Positions 8,077 to 17,310 of a stretch of DNA of 64,000 nt are shown here, piece after piece. Source of the DNA: JALCLA01 sp965653565 (GTDB lineage Bacteria > Pseudomonadota > Gammaproteobacteria > Xanthomonadales > Xanthomonadaceae). The DNA lies in assembly GCA_965653565.1 (NCBI GenBank), contig CBFHAI010000016.1, forward strand, positions 15,902 through 79,901, read 5' to 3'. Each line of letters starts with the position of its first letter. The stretch's first letter is position 1. Under the pieces are notes generated by a model. The model worked only from the letters and a program-made list of their open reading frames with translations, ran no database searches and had not been told where the DNA came from. Made by a program: the position numbers and the translations under genes.

Positions 8077-9468
8077 ATGAAGCGATTGATCCTTTCCGTC
8101 GTGCTGTCGGGCATGGGCGGACTCTGCCTTGCCCAGCCCGCGACGACGGCGCCCACGCCCACCGCGGCGATCGAGTCGGCGCTGGCCGCGCAGATCGCAC
8201 AGATCGCGACGGCCGAAACCGCCGAAGGCGTGGCGCGCCGCCTGCGCGCCAAGCAGGACCACAAGAACGAAATCCTGGCGTGGAAGCGCGCGGTGGAACT
8301 GCGTCCGCACATCGGCCGCTACAAGTTCGAACTGGCGGTGGCCTACGCCGCGCTCGACATGAAGCGCGAAACCTACAACGCGCTGCTCGAACTGCAGGCG
8401 CAGGGCTACGCCTTCGCGCTGAAGGACGACAAGCGCTTCGACAAGGTGTCGAACACGGAAGCCTACGAATACATCGTGCAGGGCCTGGACGCCAACCGCA
8501 CGCCGTTCGGCGAGGGCCGCGTGGCCTACACGCTGCCCAAGCAGGATCTGCTGATCGAGAGCCTGGCCTGGGATCCGACCCGCAAACAACTGCTCGTGGG
8601 CAGCGCCCGCGAAGGCCGCGTCTATCGCGTCGGCAAGAACGGCAAGCTCGATCCGCTGGTGAGCGCCGATGTCGAGAATGGCATGTGGGCGGTGTTCGAC
8701 CTGGCCGTCGATGCCGAGCGCGGCATCCTGTGGGTGGCGTCGACCGCGGTGCCGCACTACAAGAACTACGATGCCGAAAAGGATCTCGGCCGCGCCGGCA
8801 TCTTCAAGTTCGACCTGAAGACCGGCAAGTTCCTCAAGAAATTCCTCTCGCCGTCGATCGCCGGCCAGGCCTTCTTCCTGTCGACGCTGACGCTCGGCAA
8901 GGACGGCACGGTGTATGCCGCCGATGGCGTCAACAATGCCGTGTACCAGGTGCGCGACGATCAGTTCCGCCGCCTGTTCCATGCCGCGCGGCTGGCCAGC
9001 ATCCGCGGCATGACCGTGAGCGGCGACGGCAAGCTGCTCTACCTGGCCGATCACGAGCGCGGCCTGCTCGGCTACGAACTGGCCACCGGCAAGCCGTTCG
9101 ACATGCCGGTGCCGCGCACCCTGGCGCTGGGCGGCATCGATGGCGTGGTGTGGTGGAAGGATCAGCTGATCGTGGTGCAGAACGCGATGCAGCCCACGCG
9201 CGTGATGCGTTTGAAGCTCACGCCGGACGGGCGCGCGATCGCCGGGCTGTATCCGCTGGTCGCCAATCAGCCCGAGATGACGGTGCCCACGCTCGGCACG
9301 CTGGCCGGCGACAAGTTCTATTTCATCGCCAACAGCCAGAAGGGCAACTACGACCGCTTCGGCCTGTTGCGCGACCAGAAGCTGCTCGAACCCACGCGCA
9401 TCTACGAAGTGGATGCCGGTTACGAAGCCAAGCCGACCCAGACCGTCCTGCCGACGGTTACTAAGTAA
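8077..9468 (+). CDS. Exported SMP-30/gluconolactonase-like beta-propeller protein with TPR-like N-terminus
   Basis: The 463-aa protein begins with a Sec signal peptide (MKRLILSVVLSGMGGLCLAQ). Residues about 45-130 look like short TPR helices (EILAWKRAVELRPHIGRYKFELAVAYAALD). From about residue 165 a six-bladed propeller follows, with SMP-30/strictosidine-synthase-like strands (LLIESLAWDPTRKQLLVGS, KDGTVYAADGVNNAVYQV, GKLLYLADHERGLLGYEL). This suggests a periplasmic sugar-lactone or arylesterase-like fold. No function can be fixed. The ATG at 8077 starts the signal peptide; upstream open sequence overlaps the divergent Nudix gene. Confidence 0.75.
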   Translation: MKRLILSVVLSGMGGLCLAQPATTAPTPTAAIESALAAQIAQIATAETAEGVARRLRAKQDHKNEILAWKRAVELRPHIGRYKFELAVAYAALDMKRETYNALLELQAQGYAFALKDDKRFDKVSNTEAYEYIVQGLDANRTPFGEGRVAYTLPKQDLLIESLAWDPTRKQLLVGSAREGRVYRVGKNGKLDPLVSADVENGMWAVFDLAVDAERGILWVASTAVPHYKNYDAEKDLGRAGIFKFDLKTGKFLKKFLSPSIAGQAFFLSTLTLGKDGTVYAADGVNNAVYQVRDDQFRRLFHAARLASIRGMTVSGDGKLLYLADHERGLLGYELATGKPFDMPVPRTLALGGIDGVVWWKDQLIVVQNAMQPTRVMRLKLTPDGRAIAGLYPLVANQPEMTVPTLGTLAGDKFYFIANSQKGNYDRFGLLRDQKLLEPTRIYEVDAGYEAKPTQTVLPTVTK

Positions 9469-9477
9469 GGCGGATCA

Positions 9478-9552
9478 GGGCGGGCACTGCGCTCTCCCGA
9501 TTGCCGAGGAACCTTCAAAGCAAAGGCGGGAATTGGGAATAGGGAGTCGGGA
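9478..9552. repeat. Dispersed palindromic repeat (GGGAAT/ATTCCC family)
   Basis: GCTCTCCCGATTGCCGAGG is followed by an oppositely oriented arm CGGGAATTGGGAATAGGGAG. About 40 bases at 9510-9550 are the reverse complement of 30955-30993, showing these are copies of one repeat family. It lies between two convergent genes. Confidence 0.7.
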
Positions 9553-9560
9553 TCAGCCGA

Positions 9561-10445
9561 TCAGCCGGCCTGTTCGAGCGCGCGCCGGCGCGTGAGGGGC
9601 CCCATGCGCAGGCGTTCGAACAGCGCGTCGAGCTGATCGCGATCGCCGCGGCCGCGCGCCGCGGTGCCGACATCGCCGGCGAGCGGCGCATCGAGCGAAA
9701 TGGTGGCCAGACGGCGCGACAGCAGCGCCTGTTCGCGATGCTCGGTCAGCCGCGAGGCATGCGCCGCGGCGCCGCGCAGTCGCAGGTACGGCACTTCGGC
9801 CACGCGCCGCAGCAGATCGTCGAGCGCGCCGAAATGTTCGAGCAGCGCGGCCGCGGTTTTCGCGCCGATGCCGGGCACGCCGGGGATATTGTCGATCGCA
9901 TCGCCGGTCAGGCCGAGATAGTCGGCGATCTGGTGCGCGTGCACGCCGTAGCGCGCTTTCACGCCGTCGGCGTCCCAGCGCTGCTGGCGGGCGTAGTCCC
10001 ACTGGCTGTCGCCCACGCTCAGCAATTGCGAAAGATCCTTGTCGGCCGACACGATGACGCCGCGGAAACCGTCGCCGCGCTGGCGCACGAGCAGGGTGCC
10101 GATCAGATCGTCGGCCTCGTAGCGCGGATCGGAAATCACGCACAGCCCGAGTGCGCGCGCCACCTGCTGGCAGTAGGCGAACTGGCGCTTGAGCGCTTCG
10201 GGCGCGGGTTCGCGATTGGCCTTGTAGGCCGGATAGAAATCGTTGCGGAACGAACCTTCGAGCGATTCGTCGAAGGTCACCGCGATGTGCTGCGGCTTTT
10301 CACGTTCGAGCAGTTCGAGCAGGAAGCGGGTAAAGCCGTGCACCGCATTCACCGGCGCGCCGTCGACATCGTTGAATTCGTCCGGCAGCGAGTGCCAGGC
10401 GCGGAAGACGTACAGGCTGGCGTCGACCAGGTAGAGGGTCGACAT
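9561..10445 (-). CDS. 5'-3' exonuclease (PolI N-terminal/Xni-like)
   Basis: The 294-aa protein carries the PIN-like 5'-3' exonuclease fold. It opens with YLVDASLYVFRAWH, holding the first metal-binding Asp. Then come AVTFDESLEGSFRNDFYPAYKANR, the acidic cluster YEADDLIG, VSADKDLSQLL, and the helix-hairpin-helix region DNIPGVPGIGAKTAA. It acts as a flap or 5' exonuclease in DNA repair or Okazaki fragment processing, here free of a polymerase domain. The ATG at 10445 was chosen because the conserved strand starts two codons later. It begins 2 bases after the nitroreductase stop, so the two form an operon. Confidence 0.93.
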   Translation of the reverse strand: MSTLYLVDASLYVFRAWHSLPDEFNDVDGAPVNAVHGFTRFLLELLEREKPQHIAVTFDESLEGSFRNDFYPAYKANREPAPEALKRQFAYCQQVARALGLCVISDPRYEADDLIGTLLVRQRGDGFRGVIVSADKDLSQLLSVGDSQWDYARQQRWDADGVKARYGVHAHQIADYLGLTGDAIDNIPGVPGIGAKTAAALLEHFGALDDLLRRVAEVPYLRLRGAAAHASRLTEHREQALLSRRLATISLDAPLAGDVGTAARGRGDRDQLDALFERLRMGPLTRRRALEQAG

Positions 10446-10447
10446 CG

Positions 10448-11029
10448 TCAGGGATTCCAATCGCTGAGCAGCGCGGCCGGTTCGGGCCGCAGGCGCTCGG
10501 GCACCGGCTCGCGCGGCGTGCCGATATGGATGAAGCCCGCGATGTGCTCGTCCGGCCCCAGGCCGAGGCGGGCGCTGATCACTTCGTCGTAGGCGGCCCA
10601 GCCGGTCAGCCACTGCGCACCGAAACCGAGCGCCTGGGCCGCCTGCAACAGCGCGAAACAGACGCAGCCGGTCGACAACAATTGTTCCTGCAGCGGCACT
10701 TTGTGCCCCGGTGTGAGCGACGCCACCACGGCGACGATCAAGGGCGCATGATTGAAGCGTTCTCGGTCCTTTTCGATGACGGCCGGGGCGACGTCGGGAT
10801 CGCGTTCGAGCTGGCGCGCCACCAGCAATTCACCCAGTCTGGCGCGCGCTGCGCCGGTAATCCGGATGAAGCGCCAGGGTGTCAGCTTTCCGTGATCCGG
10901 CACTCGGACGGCGGCGGTGAGCAAGGTATGAAGTTGCTCGACGGACGGGCCGGGCTCACCCAGCAGGCGTGACGGCACGGACAGTCGCTGCAGGAGCGCC
11001 TGCAGTGCGGCGGGATGGGTCTGGGGCAT
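10448..11029 (-). CDS. YdjA-like nitroreductase family protein
   Basis: The 193-aa FMN-dependent oxidoreductase shows the family features LLTAAVRVPDHGKLTPWRFI (flavin-phosphate contact region), the mid-protein QEQLLSTGCVCFALLQAAQALGFGAQWLTG stretch and a C-terminal GFIHIGTP. The length is that of the small YdjA-type nitroreductases. Substrates in vivo are unknown. A TAGAAT hexamer ends 6 bases upstream of the ATG. It is the first gene of a two-gene operon with the exonuclease. Confidence 0.9.
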   Translation of the reverse strand: MPQTHPAALQALLQRLSVPSRLLGEPGPSVEQLHTLLTAAVRVPDHGKLTPWRFIRITGAARARLGELLVARQLERDPDVAPAVIEKDRERFNHAPLIVAVVASLTPGHKVPLQEQLLSTGCVCFALLQAAQALGFGAQWLTGWAAYDEVISARLGLGPDEHIAGFIHIGTPREPVPERLRPEPAALLSDWNP

Positions 11030-11035
11030 GCGGCG

Positions 11036-11041
11036 ATTCTA
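11036..11041 (-). promoter_or_regulatory. -10 hexamer 6 bases before the nitroreductase ATG
   Basis: TAGAAT on the minus strand ends 6 bases before the ATG. Transcription would start at or next to the start codon, giving a leaderless message. The sterol-desaturase-family gene at 34961 shows the same arrangement. Confidence 0.4.
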
Positions 11042-11222
11042 ACAGCGCGCAAAAGCACGCCCCGACGTGGGTGGATTCACTCATTGACATCCAGGCCCAG
11101 TGTGAAAGGTTTACCTGACTCAGCCGTGTGACATTTTTTCGAGATTGGAATCACGGTTCCACGGCACAATCTGCCCTAGCATGTCAGTTGTAAACATTTG
11201 CGACCCCCCGGTCTAGGACCCC

Positions 11223-13691
11223 ATGGACCACTCAGCAGCTCCGCACAACGTCGTTCCGCTCAAGCCCGGCATCAAGATCACCGATCTGTTGCCGGCGATG
11301 CGTACGGCCACGCTGCAGGCCATTCCGCCGCTGCTGGCGGACGTGCTCTCGCGCGCGGACGATGCCTTGTTCGACCTGGTGCAGAAGTCGCACAGCACCT
11401 TCGAGCAGCAGCAATTCTTCGATGCGATGCGCGAGCTGCGGCGTCAGCGCGGCAGCATCGAGCAGCGTTTCCGCGAGCACTTCGTCGAGGCCTTCATGGG
11501 CCTGGAGAAGCGCAAGCCGATGATCGCGCACTATGCGCAGCCCGGCGAAACCTCCAGCGAATTGAGCCTGCTCGACGAAGAGGAGCTCGAAGAGCAACTG
11601 GCCGCCGAGCAGGTCGCGCAGGCGATCGAACGTCGCCACAGTGCGGTGCTGGCGAACCTCGACAAGCAGTTCTCGCAGATTTCCGGTATCGCGGTCGACA
11701 GCAAGATCAGCCCTATCGGCCCCGGCCACATGGCGGCGGCCTTGCGTTCGGGCCTGCGCAGCTGCGATCTGGCCGGTTCGGCGCGCCTGGTGCTGTTCAA
11801 ACTCTACGAACAGACCCTGCTGCCGGCGCTGACCCAGTTCTACAATGAGTTGCAGCGTCGCCTGGTGGCGGCCGGCATCGGTACCGCCACGCAAACCGCG
11901 CGCCCGGCGCCGACGCCGGTGCCCAGCAATGAAGCGGCTCGCCCGGCCACGTCCGAGGCGCCGAAGAAAGCCGACGAAGGCCACGTGCGCGACGATCTCT
12001 TCGCCGCCCTGCACGGGCTGCTGGAAGACTATCGCGCCGTGCAGCGCAGCGCCGGTGGCTTGGGTTACGGCGGCGTCGGTGGTGGCGGTGCCGAAGGCGG
12101 CAGTGGTGGTGGCGCAGGCAGTGGCGGCGGCGGTTACGGCCCGGCCATTTCCGACGGCGTGCGTGCCAACCTCACCCCGCTCGCTGGCACCGAAGCCTTG
12201 AGCGTGCTCTCGCTGCTGCAGCGCGAACTGCCGGCCGGCGTCTATGCCGCGGTCAACGACCCCAAGCAGTCGCTCGCCGGCCAGTTGAAACGCGAACTGA
12301 TGGCGCATGCCGAGCGCATGGGCGTGGGCCTGCCCGGCGCGCCGCTGACGCCGGCCGACGAAGATGCGATCGATCTGGTCGGCATGCTGTTCGAAGTGCT
12401 GCTCAACGAGCGCAAGTTCCAGACCCAGGTGCGCAACCTGTTCACCCATCTGATCGTGCCCTTCACCAAGGTCGCGATGCTCGATCGCCGCATGTTCATG
12501 CACAAGACGCATCCGGCGCGCCGCATGCTCAACGCGGTCGCCGAAGCCTGCGACGGCAACACCGGCGAAACCGCGCTCGAGCGCGAACTGCTCGAGCGCG
12601 TGCAAAGCCTGGTCGATCGCCTGGTGGCCGAGTTCAACGAAGACGTCGCCATCTTCGAAGCGTTGCAGGAAGAATTCAGCAGTTTCCTCGAGCAGCATCG
12701 CAAGCGAGTCGAACTGGCGGAGCGTCGCGCGGCGGAAGCCCAGCGCGGTCGCGAACGCCTCGAGCAGGCGCGTGCGGTGGCCTCGATGGAGCTGGCGATG
12801 CTGATGGGTGCCCGCGAAGCGCCGCCGGTGATCGACGGCTTCCTGCGCCGCTACTGGACGCATCATCTGTCGGTGGTCATCCTGCGCGACGGCGCCGATT
12901 CGCCGCGCTTCACCACCGCGCGCGCCAGCGGCGAGCGACTCTGGAATCTGATGCTGTCGAGCGAATCGGGCGCTTCGCGCACCGAGCCGCTGGCACCGAT
13001 GCTCGAACCGGTGCTGATCAGCTCCGGCGTCACCGGTCCGGCCGCCAACGAAATCGTGCAGGCGATCGAATCGCTGCTCGACGCCATGCGCAGCGGCGAT
13101 CGCAGCCGCGTCGACAGCGTCGTGCTGCCGGGCATGGAAAACGTGCAGCACACGCCGACCGAAGCGGCCGGCATCGATACCGGCAACAACGTCGTCACGC
13201 TGCGTCCGGCGCCGGTGAGCGTCGCGCTCAACGCCGAAGACGCGGTGCAGATGGACCCCACCCCGAAGGTGACCGAGCGCGGCACCTCGTCGCACTTCGC
13301 CGCTTTCTGGGAAGGCGGCGATGCACCGGCGGCGGCCACCGGCGAGGGCAGTCCCGAACTGGCCGTCGTGGCCGGCACGCAGACCATCGAAGCCGATCCG
13401 GCCGATGTCGAGAAGATCCGCAAGCTCGAAGTCGGCAGCTGGGTCGAGATGGTGGGCGAAGACGGCGTGCCGCAGCCGGCCAAGCTGTCGTGGGTGAGCC
13501 CGATCTCGTCGCGCCTGTTGTTCGTCAATCGTCGCGGCATGCGCGTGTGCGCGGCATCGGCCGAAGAACTGGCCGTCATGCTCAAGCAGGGCAAGCTGGC
13601 GCTGCGCGAAATCGACACCGCGTTCGAACGCGCGATGACGCAGGTGCTCGGCAAGCTGCGCCAGACGCAGGGTCGCCGCGAGCAGGCCTGA
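11223..13691 (+). CDS. DUF1631 family protein
   Basis: The 822-aa cytoplasmic protein is often mislabelled thymidine phosphorylase. DUF1631 covers nearly the whole length. Its first part has LFDLVQKSHSTFEQQQFFDAM and an RGSIEQRFREHF motif. The middle has NERKFQTQVRNLFTHLIVPFTKVAMLD and FMHKTHPARRMLNA, followed by a coiled-coil EQHRKRVELAERRAAEAQ. The C-terminus has a PilZ-like strand set (VGSWVEMVGEDGVPQPAKLSWVSPISSRLLFVNRRG). A Gly-rich linker lies at about residues 278-300. The function is not established. It is preceded by a 193-base gap with no clear promoter and followed by two tandem hairpins. Confidence 0.85.
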   Translation: MDHSAAPHNVVPLKPGIKITDLLPAMRTATLQAIPPLLADVLSRADDALFDLVQKSHSTFEQQQFFDAMRELRRQRGSIEQRFREHFVEAFMGLEKRKPMIAHYAQPGETSSELSLLDEEELEEQLAAEQVAQAIERRHSAVLANLDKQFSQISGIAVDSKISPIGPGHMAAALRSGLRSCDLAGSARLVLFKLYEQTLLPALTQFYNELQRRLVAAGIGTATQTARPAPTPVPSNEAARPATSEAPKKADEGHVRDDLFAALHGLLEDYRAVQRSAGGLGYGGVGGGGAEGGSGGGAGSGGGGYGPAISDGVRANLTPLAGTEALSVLSLLQRELPAGVYAAVNDPKQSLAGQLKRELMAHAERMGVGLPGAPLTPADEDAIDLVGMLFEVLLNERKFQTQVRNLFTHLIVPFTKVAMLDRRMFMHKTHPARRMLNAVAEACDGNTGETALERELLERVQSLVDRLVAEFNEDVAIFEALQEEFSSFLEQHRKRVELAERRAAEAQRGRERLEQARAVASMELAMLMGAREAPPVIDGFLRRYWTHHLSVVILRDGADSPRFTTARASGERLWNLMLSSESGASRTEPLAPMLEPVLISSGVTGPAANEIVQAIESLLDAMRSGDRSRVDSVVLPGMENVQHTPTEAAGIDTGNNVVTLRPAPVSVALNAEDAVQMDPTPKVTERGTSSHFAAFWEGGDAPAAATGEGSPELAVVAGTQTIEADPADVEKIRKLEVGSWVEMVGEDGVPQPAKLSWVSPISSRLLFVNRRGMRVCAASAEELAVMLKQGKLALREIDTAFERAMTQVLGKLRQTQGRREQA

Positions 13692-13699
13692 TCTTGAGA

Positions 13700-13753
13700 A
13701 GCTCGATCGAGTAACTTCGATCGAGCTGCGGCGCAGCCGTCGGGCTGCGCCGC
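13700..13753. terminator. Two tandem perfect hairpins after the DUF1631 gene
   Basis: AGCTCGATCGA/TCGATCGAGCT (13700-13710 and 13717-13727, 6-base loop) is followed immediately by GCGGCGCAGCC/GGCTGCGCCGC (13728-13738 and 13743-13753, 4-base loop). Both stems are perfect 11-mers. No T-run follows, so simple intrinsic termination is uncertain; they may stabilise the 3' end. Confidence 0.55.
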
Positions 13754-13844
13754 AAGCCCCGCAATCTCTCCGCAATCGCCGCCTGCCCATCGCGCCCGCG
13801 ATGCGTTAGCATCCGGCTGGGGTCACTAATTTGCGGGGAAACTC

Positions 13845-14978
13845 ATGCCGGTTACGGTGGTCGCCATTCGCGAGCGCGCGCCCAACGAGCGTCGCGTTGC
13901 GTTGTCGCCCGAAGTCGCCAAGAAGCTCAAAGGGCTTGGCGCGTCGGTGCTGATCGAAGGGGGCGCCGGCAGCGGCGCGAATCTGCCGGACAACTCCTAT
14001 CCGGAAGCCGAAGTCGCCTCCGATGTGCGCAGCGCCCTGCAGCGCGCCGACGTGCTGCTGAAGGTGCAGCCGCCCACGCTCGACGAAATCGCCGCGCTGC
14101 GCGAAGGCAGCATCGTCATCGGCTATCTGCAACCGCATGCCGATCCGGAGCGCACCAGGGCGCTGCGTGATCGCCGCATCACCGCGTTCGCGATGGAACT
14201 GCTGCCGCGCACCACGCGCGCGCAGGCGATGGACGTACTCAGTTCGCAGGCCGGCATGGCCGGCTACAAGGCCGTGCTGATCGCCGCGCAGACCAGCGGC
14301 AAATTCTTTCCGATGCTCACCACCGCGGCCGGCACGATCCGGCCGTCGAAAGTGCTGATCGTCGGCGCCGGCGTCGCCGGCCTGCAGGCGATCGCCACCG
14401 CCCGCCGCCTCGGCGCGCAGGTCGAAGGCTTCGACGTACGGCCCGAAACGCGCGAGCAGATCGAATCGCTCGGCGCGAAATTTCTCGATCTGGGAGTGAG
14501 CGCGGCAGGTTCCGGCGGCTACGCGCGCGAACTGACGGCCGAAGAACGCGCCGAACAGCAGCGCAAGCTGGCCGACCATCTGCGCAACGTCGACGTCATC
14601 GTCACCACTGCCGCCGTGCCCGGCCGCAAGGCGCCGCGCATCATCACCGCCGCGATGGTGGACGGCATGAAGCCCGGCAGCGTGATCGTCGATCTGGCGG
14701 CCGAAACCGGCGGCAACTGCGAACTCACCAAACCGGGCGAAACCTACGTGCACAACTCGGTGACGATCGTCGGCCCGGTCAACCTGCCGAGCATGGGCGC
14801 CATCCATTCGAGCGAAATGTACGCGCGCAACCTCTACAACTTCCTCGCGCTGTCGCTCAAGGACGGCGCGTTGAATCTCGATTGGACCGACGAACTCATT
14901 GCGCAGACGTGCCTGACGCACGCCGGCGAAATCAAACACGAAGCGACGAAGCAGCTGGTCGACGGGGGTGTCGCGTAA
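13845..14978 (+). CDS. pntAA: NAD(P) transhydrogenase subunit alpha part 1 (domain I, NAD-binding)
   Basis: The 377-aa protein binds NAD(H) in the proton-translocating transhydrogenase, which reduces NADP+ with NADH using the proton gradient. The N-terminus has ERAPNERRVALSPEVAKKL. The Rossmann motif is VLIVGAGVAGLQAIATARRLGA (GxGxxG) with the following acidic residue in VEGFDVR. The KAPRIITAAMVDGMKPGSVIVDLA stretch is also typical. This is the split alpha subunit (no membrane helices) found in three-gene operons. Its stop overlaps the next start by one base. Confidence 0.95.
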   Translation: MPVTVVAIRERAPNERRVALSPEVAKKLKGLGASVLIEGGAGSGANLPDNSYPEAEVASDVRSALQRADVLLKVQPPTLDEIAALREGSIVIGYLQPHADPERTRALRDRRITAFAMELLPRTTRAQAMDVLSSQAGMAGYKAVLIAAQTSGKFFPMLTTAAGTIRPSKVLIVGAGVAGLQAIATARRLGAQVEGFDVRPETREQIESLGAKFLDLGVSAAGSGGYARELTAEERAEQQRKLADHLRNVDVIVTTAAVPGRKAPRIITAAMVDGMKPGSVIVDLAAETGGNCELTKPGETYVHNSVTIVGPVNLPSMGAIHSSEMYARNLYNFLALSLKDGALNLDWTDELIAQTCLTHAGEIKHEATKQLVDGGVA

Positions 14979-15280
14979 TGGATGGGTTCCTGGCTCTGTA
15001 CATCTTCATGCTGGCCGCCTTCACCGGCCACGAAATCATCTCGCGCGTGCCGGTGATCCTGCACACGCCGCTGATGTCCGGTTCCAACTTCGTGCACGGC
15101 ATCGTCGTGGTGGGCGGCATGGTGGCGCTGGCGCATGCCGACACCAATCTCGAACGCGCGATCGGCTTCATCGCGGTGCTGCTCGGCGCGGGCAACGCGG
15201 TGGGCGGTTACGTCGTCACCGAACGCATGCTCGATATGTTCAAGTCGAGCAAGCCCAAGCCCGGCGCGGGGGGCAAGTGA
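14978..15280 (+). CDS. pntAB: NAD(P) transhydrogenase subunit alpha part 2 (membrane domain)
   Basis: The 100-aa protein has three hydrophobic helices (LALYIFMLAAFTGHEIISRVP, LMSGSNFVHGIVVVGGMVAL, AIGFIAVLLGAGNAVGGYVV). It is the first part of the proton channel in the inner membrane. The VPVILHTPLMSGSN motif is family-specific. The ATG at 14978 overlaps the upstream TAA, and its TGA overlaps the pntB ATG (ATGA), so all three subunits are translationally coupled. Confidence 0.95.
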   Translation: MDGFLALYIFMLAAFTGHEIISRVPVILHTPLMSGSNFVHGIVVVGGMVALAHADTNLERAIGFIAVLLGAGNAVGGYVVTERMLDMFKSSKPKPGAGGK

Positions 15281-16737
15281 TGAGCACCCCGATGATCCTG
15301 GATCTGCTCGCGCGCGCCAGTTACCTCGTCGCTGCCGCACTTTTCATTCTCGGCCTCAAGCGCATGTCGTCGCCGGTGACGGCGCGCGCCGGCATCGTGC
15401 AGGCCGGCTGGGGCATGGTGCTGGCCACGCTGATTACCTTCGTCGCGCCGTCGACGTGGGGCGCGCACGGCATCGATCCGATCAATCTCGGCTTGATGGT
15501 GGTGGCAATCGCGATCTCGATCGTGTTCTGGTTCTGGGGCAAGAAAGTGCCCATCACCGACATGCCGCAGATGGTCGCCATCTTCAACGGCATGGGCGGC
15601 GGTTCGGCCGCGGCGATCGGTGCGGCGACGTTGATCAACGTGGCGTCGTACGAGGGCATGTGCACGCCCGAAGCGCTGGCCGCGCACGATTGCATCGATC
15701 GCACCGCGATGATCCTCGGCGTGATCGGCGCATTGATCGGCGCGATCTCGTTCTCCGGCTCGGTGATCGCCTGGGCCAAGCTCGACGGCCGCATGGACAA
15801 GCGCTACACCTTCGCGGGCCAGCAATACGTCAACCTGCTGGTGTTCCTCGTCACCTGCGCGCTCGGCGCCTGGCTCGTGTACGACCTGCAGGTGCCGCCG
15901 ATCCTGGCGTTCTTCGCGCTCGCGCTTTTGGTCGGCGTGATGATGACGCTGCCGATCGGCGGCGCCGACATGCCGGTAGTGATTTCGCTCTACAACGCGC
16001 TCACCGGCCTGGCCGTGGCGTTCGAAGGCTACGTGCTGGGCAACGAGGCGCTGATCATCGCGGGTACCGTGGTCGGTGCCGCGGGCATGTTGCTGACGCA
16101 GCTGATGGCCAAGGCGATGAATCGGCCGATCACCAATGTGCTGTTCTCGAATTTCGGCGGCGGTGGCAGCGGCGAGGCCATCACCGGCACGATGAAACCG
16201 GTCGAAGCGCCGGACGCCGCGTCGATGCTTTACCTCGCCGATCGCATCATCGTGGTGCCCGGCTACGGCATGGCCGTGGCGCAGGCGCAGCACAAGATGT
16301 GGGAGCTGTGCAAACAATTGATCGCGCGCGACAAGGACGTCAAGTTCGCGATCCATCCGGTGGCCGGCCGCATGCCCGGCCACATGAACGTGCTGCTGGC
16401 CGAAGCCGGCGTGCCTTACGATCTCATTGCCGACATGGACGACATCAATCCCGAGTTCAAGACCTGCGATGTGGCGATCGTGATCGGCGCCAACGACGTG
16501 GTGAATCCGGTCGCGAAAACCGACAAGACCTCGCCGATCTACGGCATGCCGATCCTCGATGTGATCGACGCCAAGCAGGTGATCGTGATCAAGCGCGGCA
16601 AGGGCACCGGGTTTGCCGGCATCGAGAATGCGCTGTTTTACGCCGAGAACTGCCGCATGTTGTACGCCGACGGGCAGGAAGCGGCGAGCCGGATGTTGTC
16701 GGAGCTCAAGGCGCTCGATGGGGGCGGTGGGCACTGA
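15280..16737 (+). CDS. pntB: NAD(P) transhydrogenase subunit beta
   Basis: The 485-aa protein has eight or nine membrane segments over residues 1-270, completing the proton channel. The NADP(H)-binding domain III follows from about residue 300, with IIVVPGYGMAVAQAQ, FAIHPVAGRMPGHMNVLLAEA, VIGANDVVNP and a late VIVIKRGKGTGFAG. These are the standard domain III contacts. The length is close to the usual 460-485 aa. It closes the pnt operon; a palindromic repeat follows. Confidence 0.96.
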   Translation: MSTPMILDLLARASYLVAAALFILGLKRMSSPVTARAGIVQAGWGMVLATLITFVAPSTWGAHGIDPINLGLMVVAIAISIVFWFWGKKVPITDMPQMVAIFNGMGGGSAAAIGAATLINVASYEGMCTPEALAAHDCIDRTAMILGVIGALIGAISFSGSVIAWAKLDGRMDKRYTFAGQQYVNLLVFLVTCALGAWLVYDLQVPPILAFFALALLVGVMMTLPIGGADMPVVISLYNALTGLAVAFEGYVLGNEALIIAGTVVGAAGMLLTQLMAKAMNRPITNVLFSNFGGGGSGEAITGTMKPVEAPDAASMLYLADRIIVVPGYGMAVAQAQHKMWELCKQLIARDKDVKFAIHPVAGRMPGHMNVLLAEAGVPYDLIADMDDINPEFKTCDVAIVIGANDVVNPVAKTDKTSPIYGMPILDVIDAKQVIVIKRGKGTGFAGIENALFYAENCRMLYADGQEAASRMLSELKALDGGGGH

Positions 16738-16744
16738 GGCACTG

Positions 16745-16770
16745 GTCCTTCCCGCGAAAGCGGGAGGGAC
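16745..16770. repeat. REP-like palindrome between convergent genes
   Basis: GTCCTTCCCGC-GAAA-GCGGGAGGGAC forms an 11-bp stem with one mismatch. It resembles the CCCGC-GAA-GCGGG repeat at 63694 and may also act as a bidirectional transcription barrier. Confidence 0.6.
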
Positions 16771-16807
16771 GGCAGGGCGAACGCTGTCGTTGCTGCGGCC
16801 GCAATCG

Positions 16808-17224
16808 CTAGCGCCCCATCACCCACGCCGCAATCACCGCAATCGCATAGCTGACCCACTCGACCACCCCGTGGTTCGACTGCGCGTACAACAGCGCCAG
16901 CTCCGGCCCCATCAGCGGCAACGCCTCGTACGGTCGCAGGCCCATCGCGATGCCGATCTGCGCGGCCGCGACGAAATAATTCGCGAGCAACACCGTCGCC
17001 ACCGTCACCGCGACGGCCATGCCCGCGCGCGAGTTGCCGCGCGGCCATTGCGCCAATCGCAGCAGCAACGCCGCGTCGAGCGCGGCGAGCACGGCCATCC
17101 AGCCGGCCGGGCCGCGCAGGACCAGCGTCACGCCGGTCCAGATCGCCGCCACACCGACGATCGCCACCGCGCAGGCGATCAGCGCGAGCGGTTTGGCGGT
17201 GGGCGGTGCAGGGACTGAGGTCAC
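16808..17224 (-). CDS. Small four-helix membrane protein of unknown function
   Basis: The 138-aa protein has four predicted membrane segments (about residues 14-36, 38-52, 66-88, 112-136). The polar loop between helices 3 and 4 contains GLRPYEALPLMGPELALLYAQSNHG. No recognised domain is seen. It ends facing pntB and starts close to the divergent sufT promoter. The function is unknown; conservation among Lysobacterales is likely but could not be tested. Confidence 0.65.
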   Translation of the reverse strand: MTSVPAPPTAKPLALIACAVAIVGVAAIWTGVTLVLRGPAGWMAVLAALDAALLLRLAQWPRGNSRAGMAVAVTVATVLLANYFVAAAQIGIAMGLRPYEALPLMGPELALLYAQSNHGVVEWVSYAIAVIAAWVMGR

Positions 17225-17256
17225 GCGGTTGTCCGTGGCGGCGCTGGGGGGTGCGG

Positions 17257-17262
17257 TAGAAT
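17257..17262 (+). promoter_or_regulatory. Putative -10 box of sufT
   Basis: TAGAAT lies 48 bases upstream of the sufT ATG, in the gap between it and the divergent membrane-protein gene. No clear -35 element or Fe-S regulator site is visible. Confidence 0.35.
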
Positions 17263-17310
17263 AGCGGCCTACGACCGCGGCGTGCGGTCCACCCGTTTTT
17301 TCGAGTCGAA

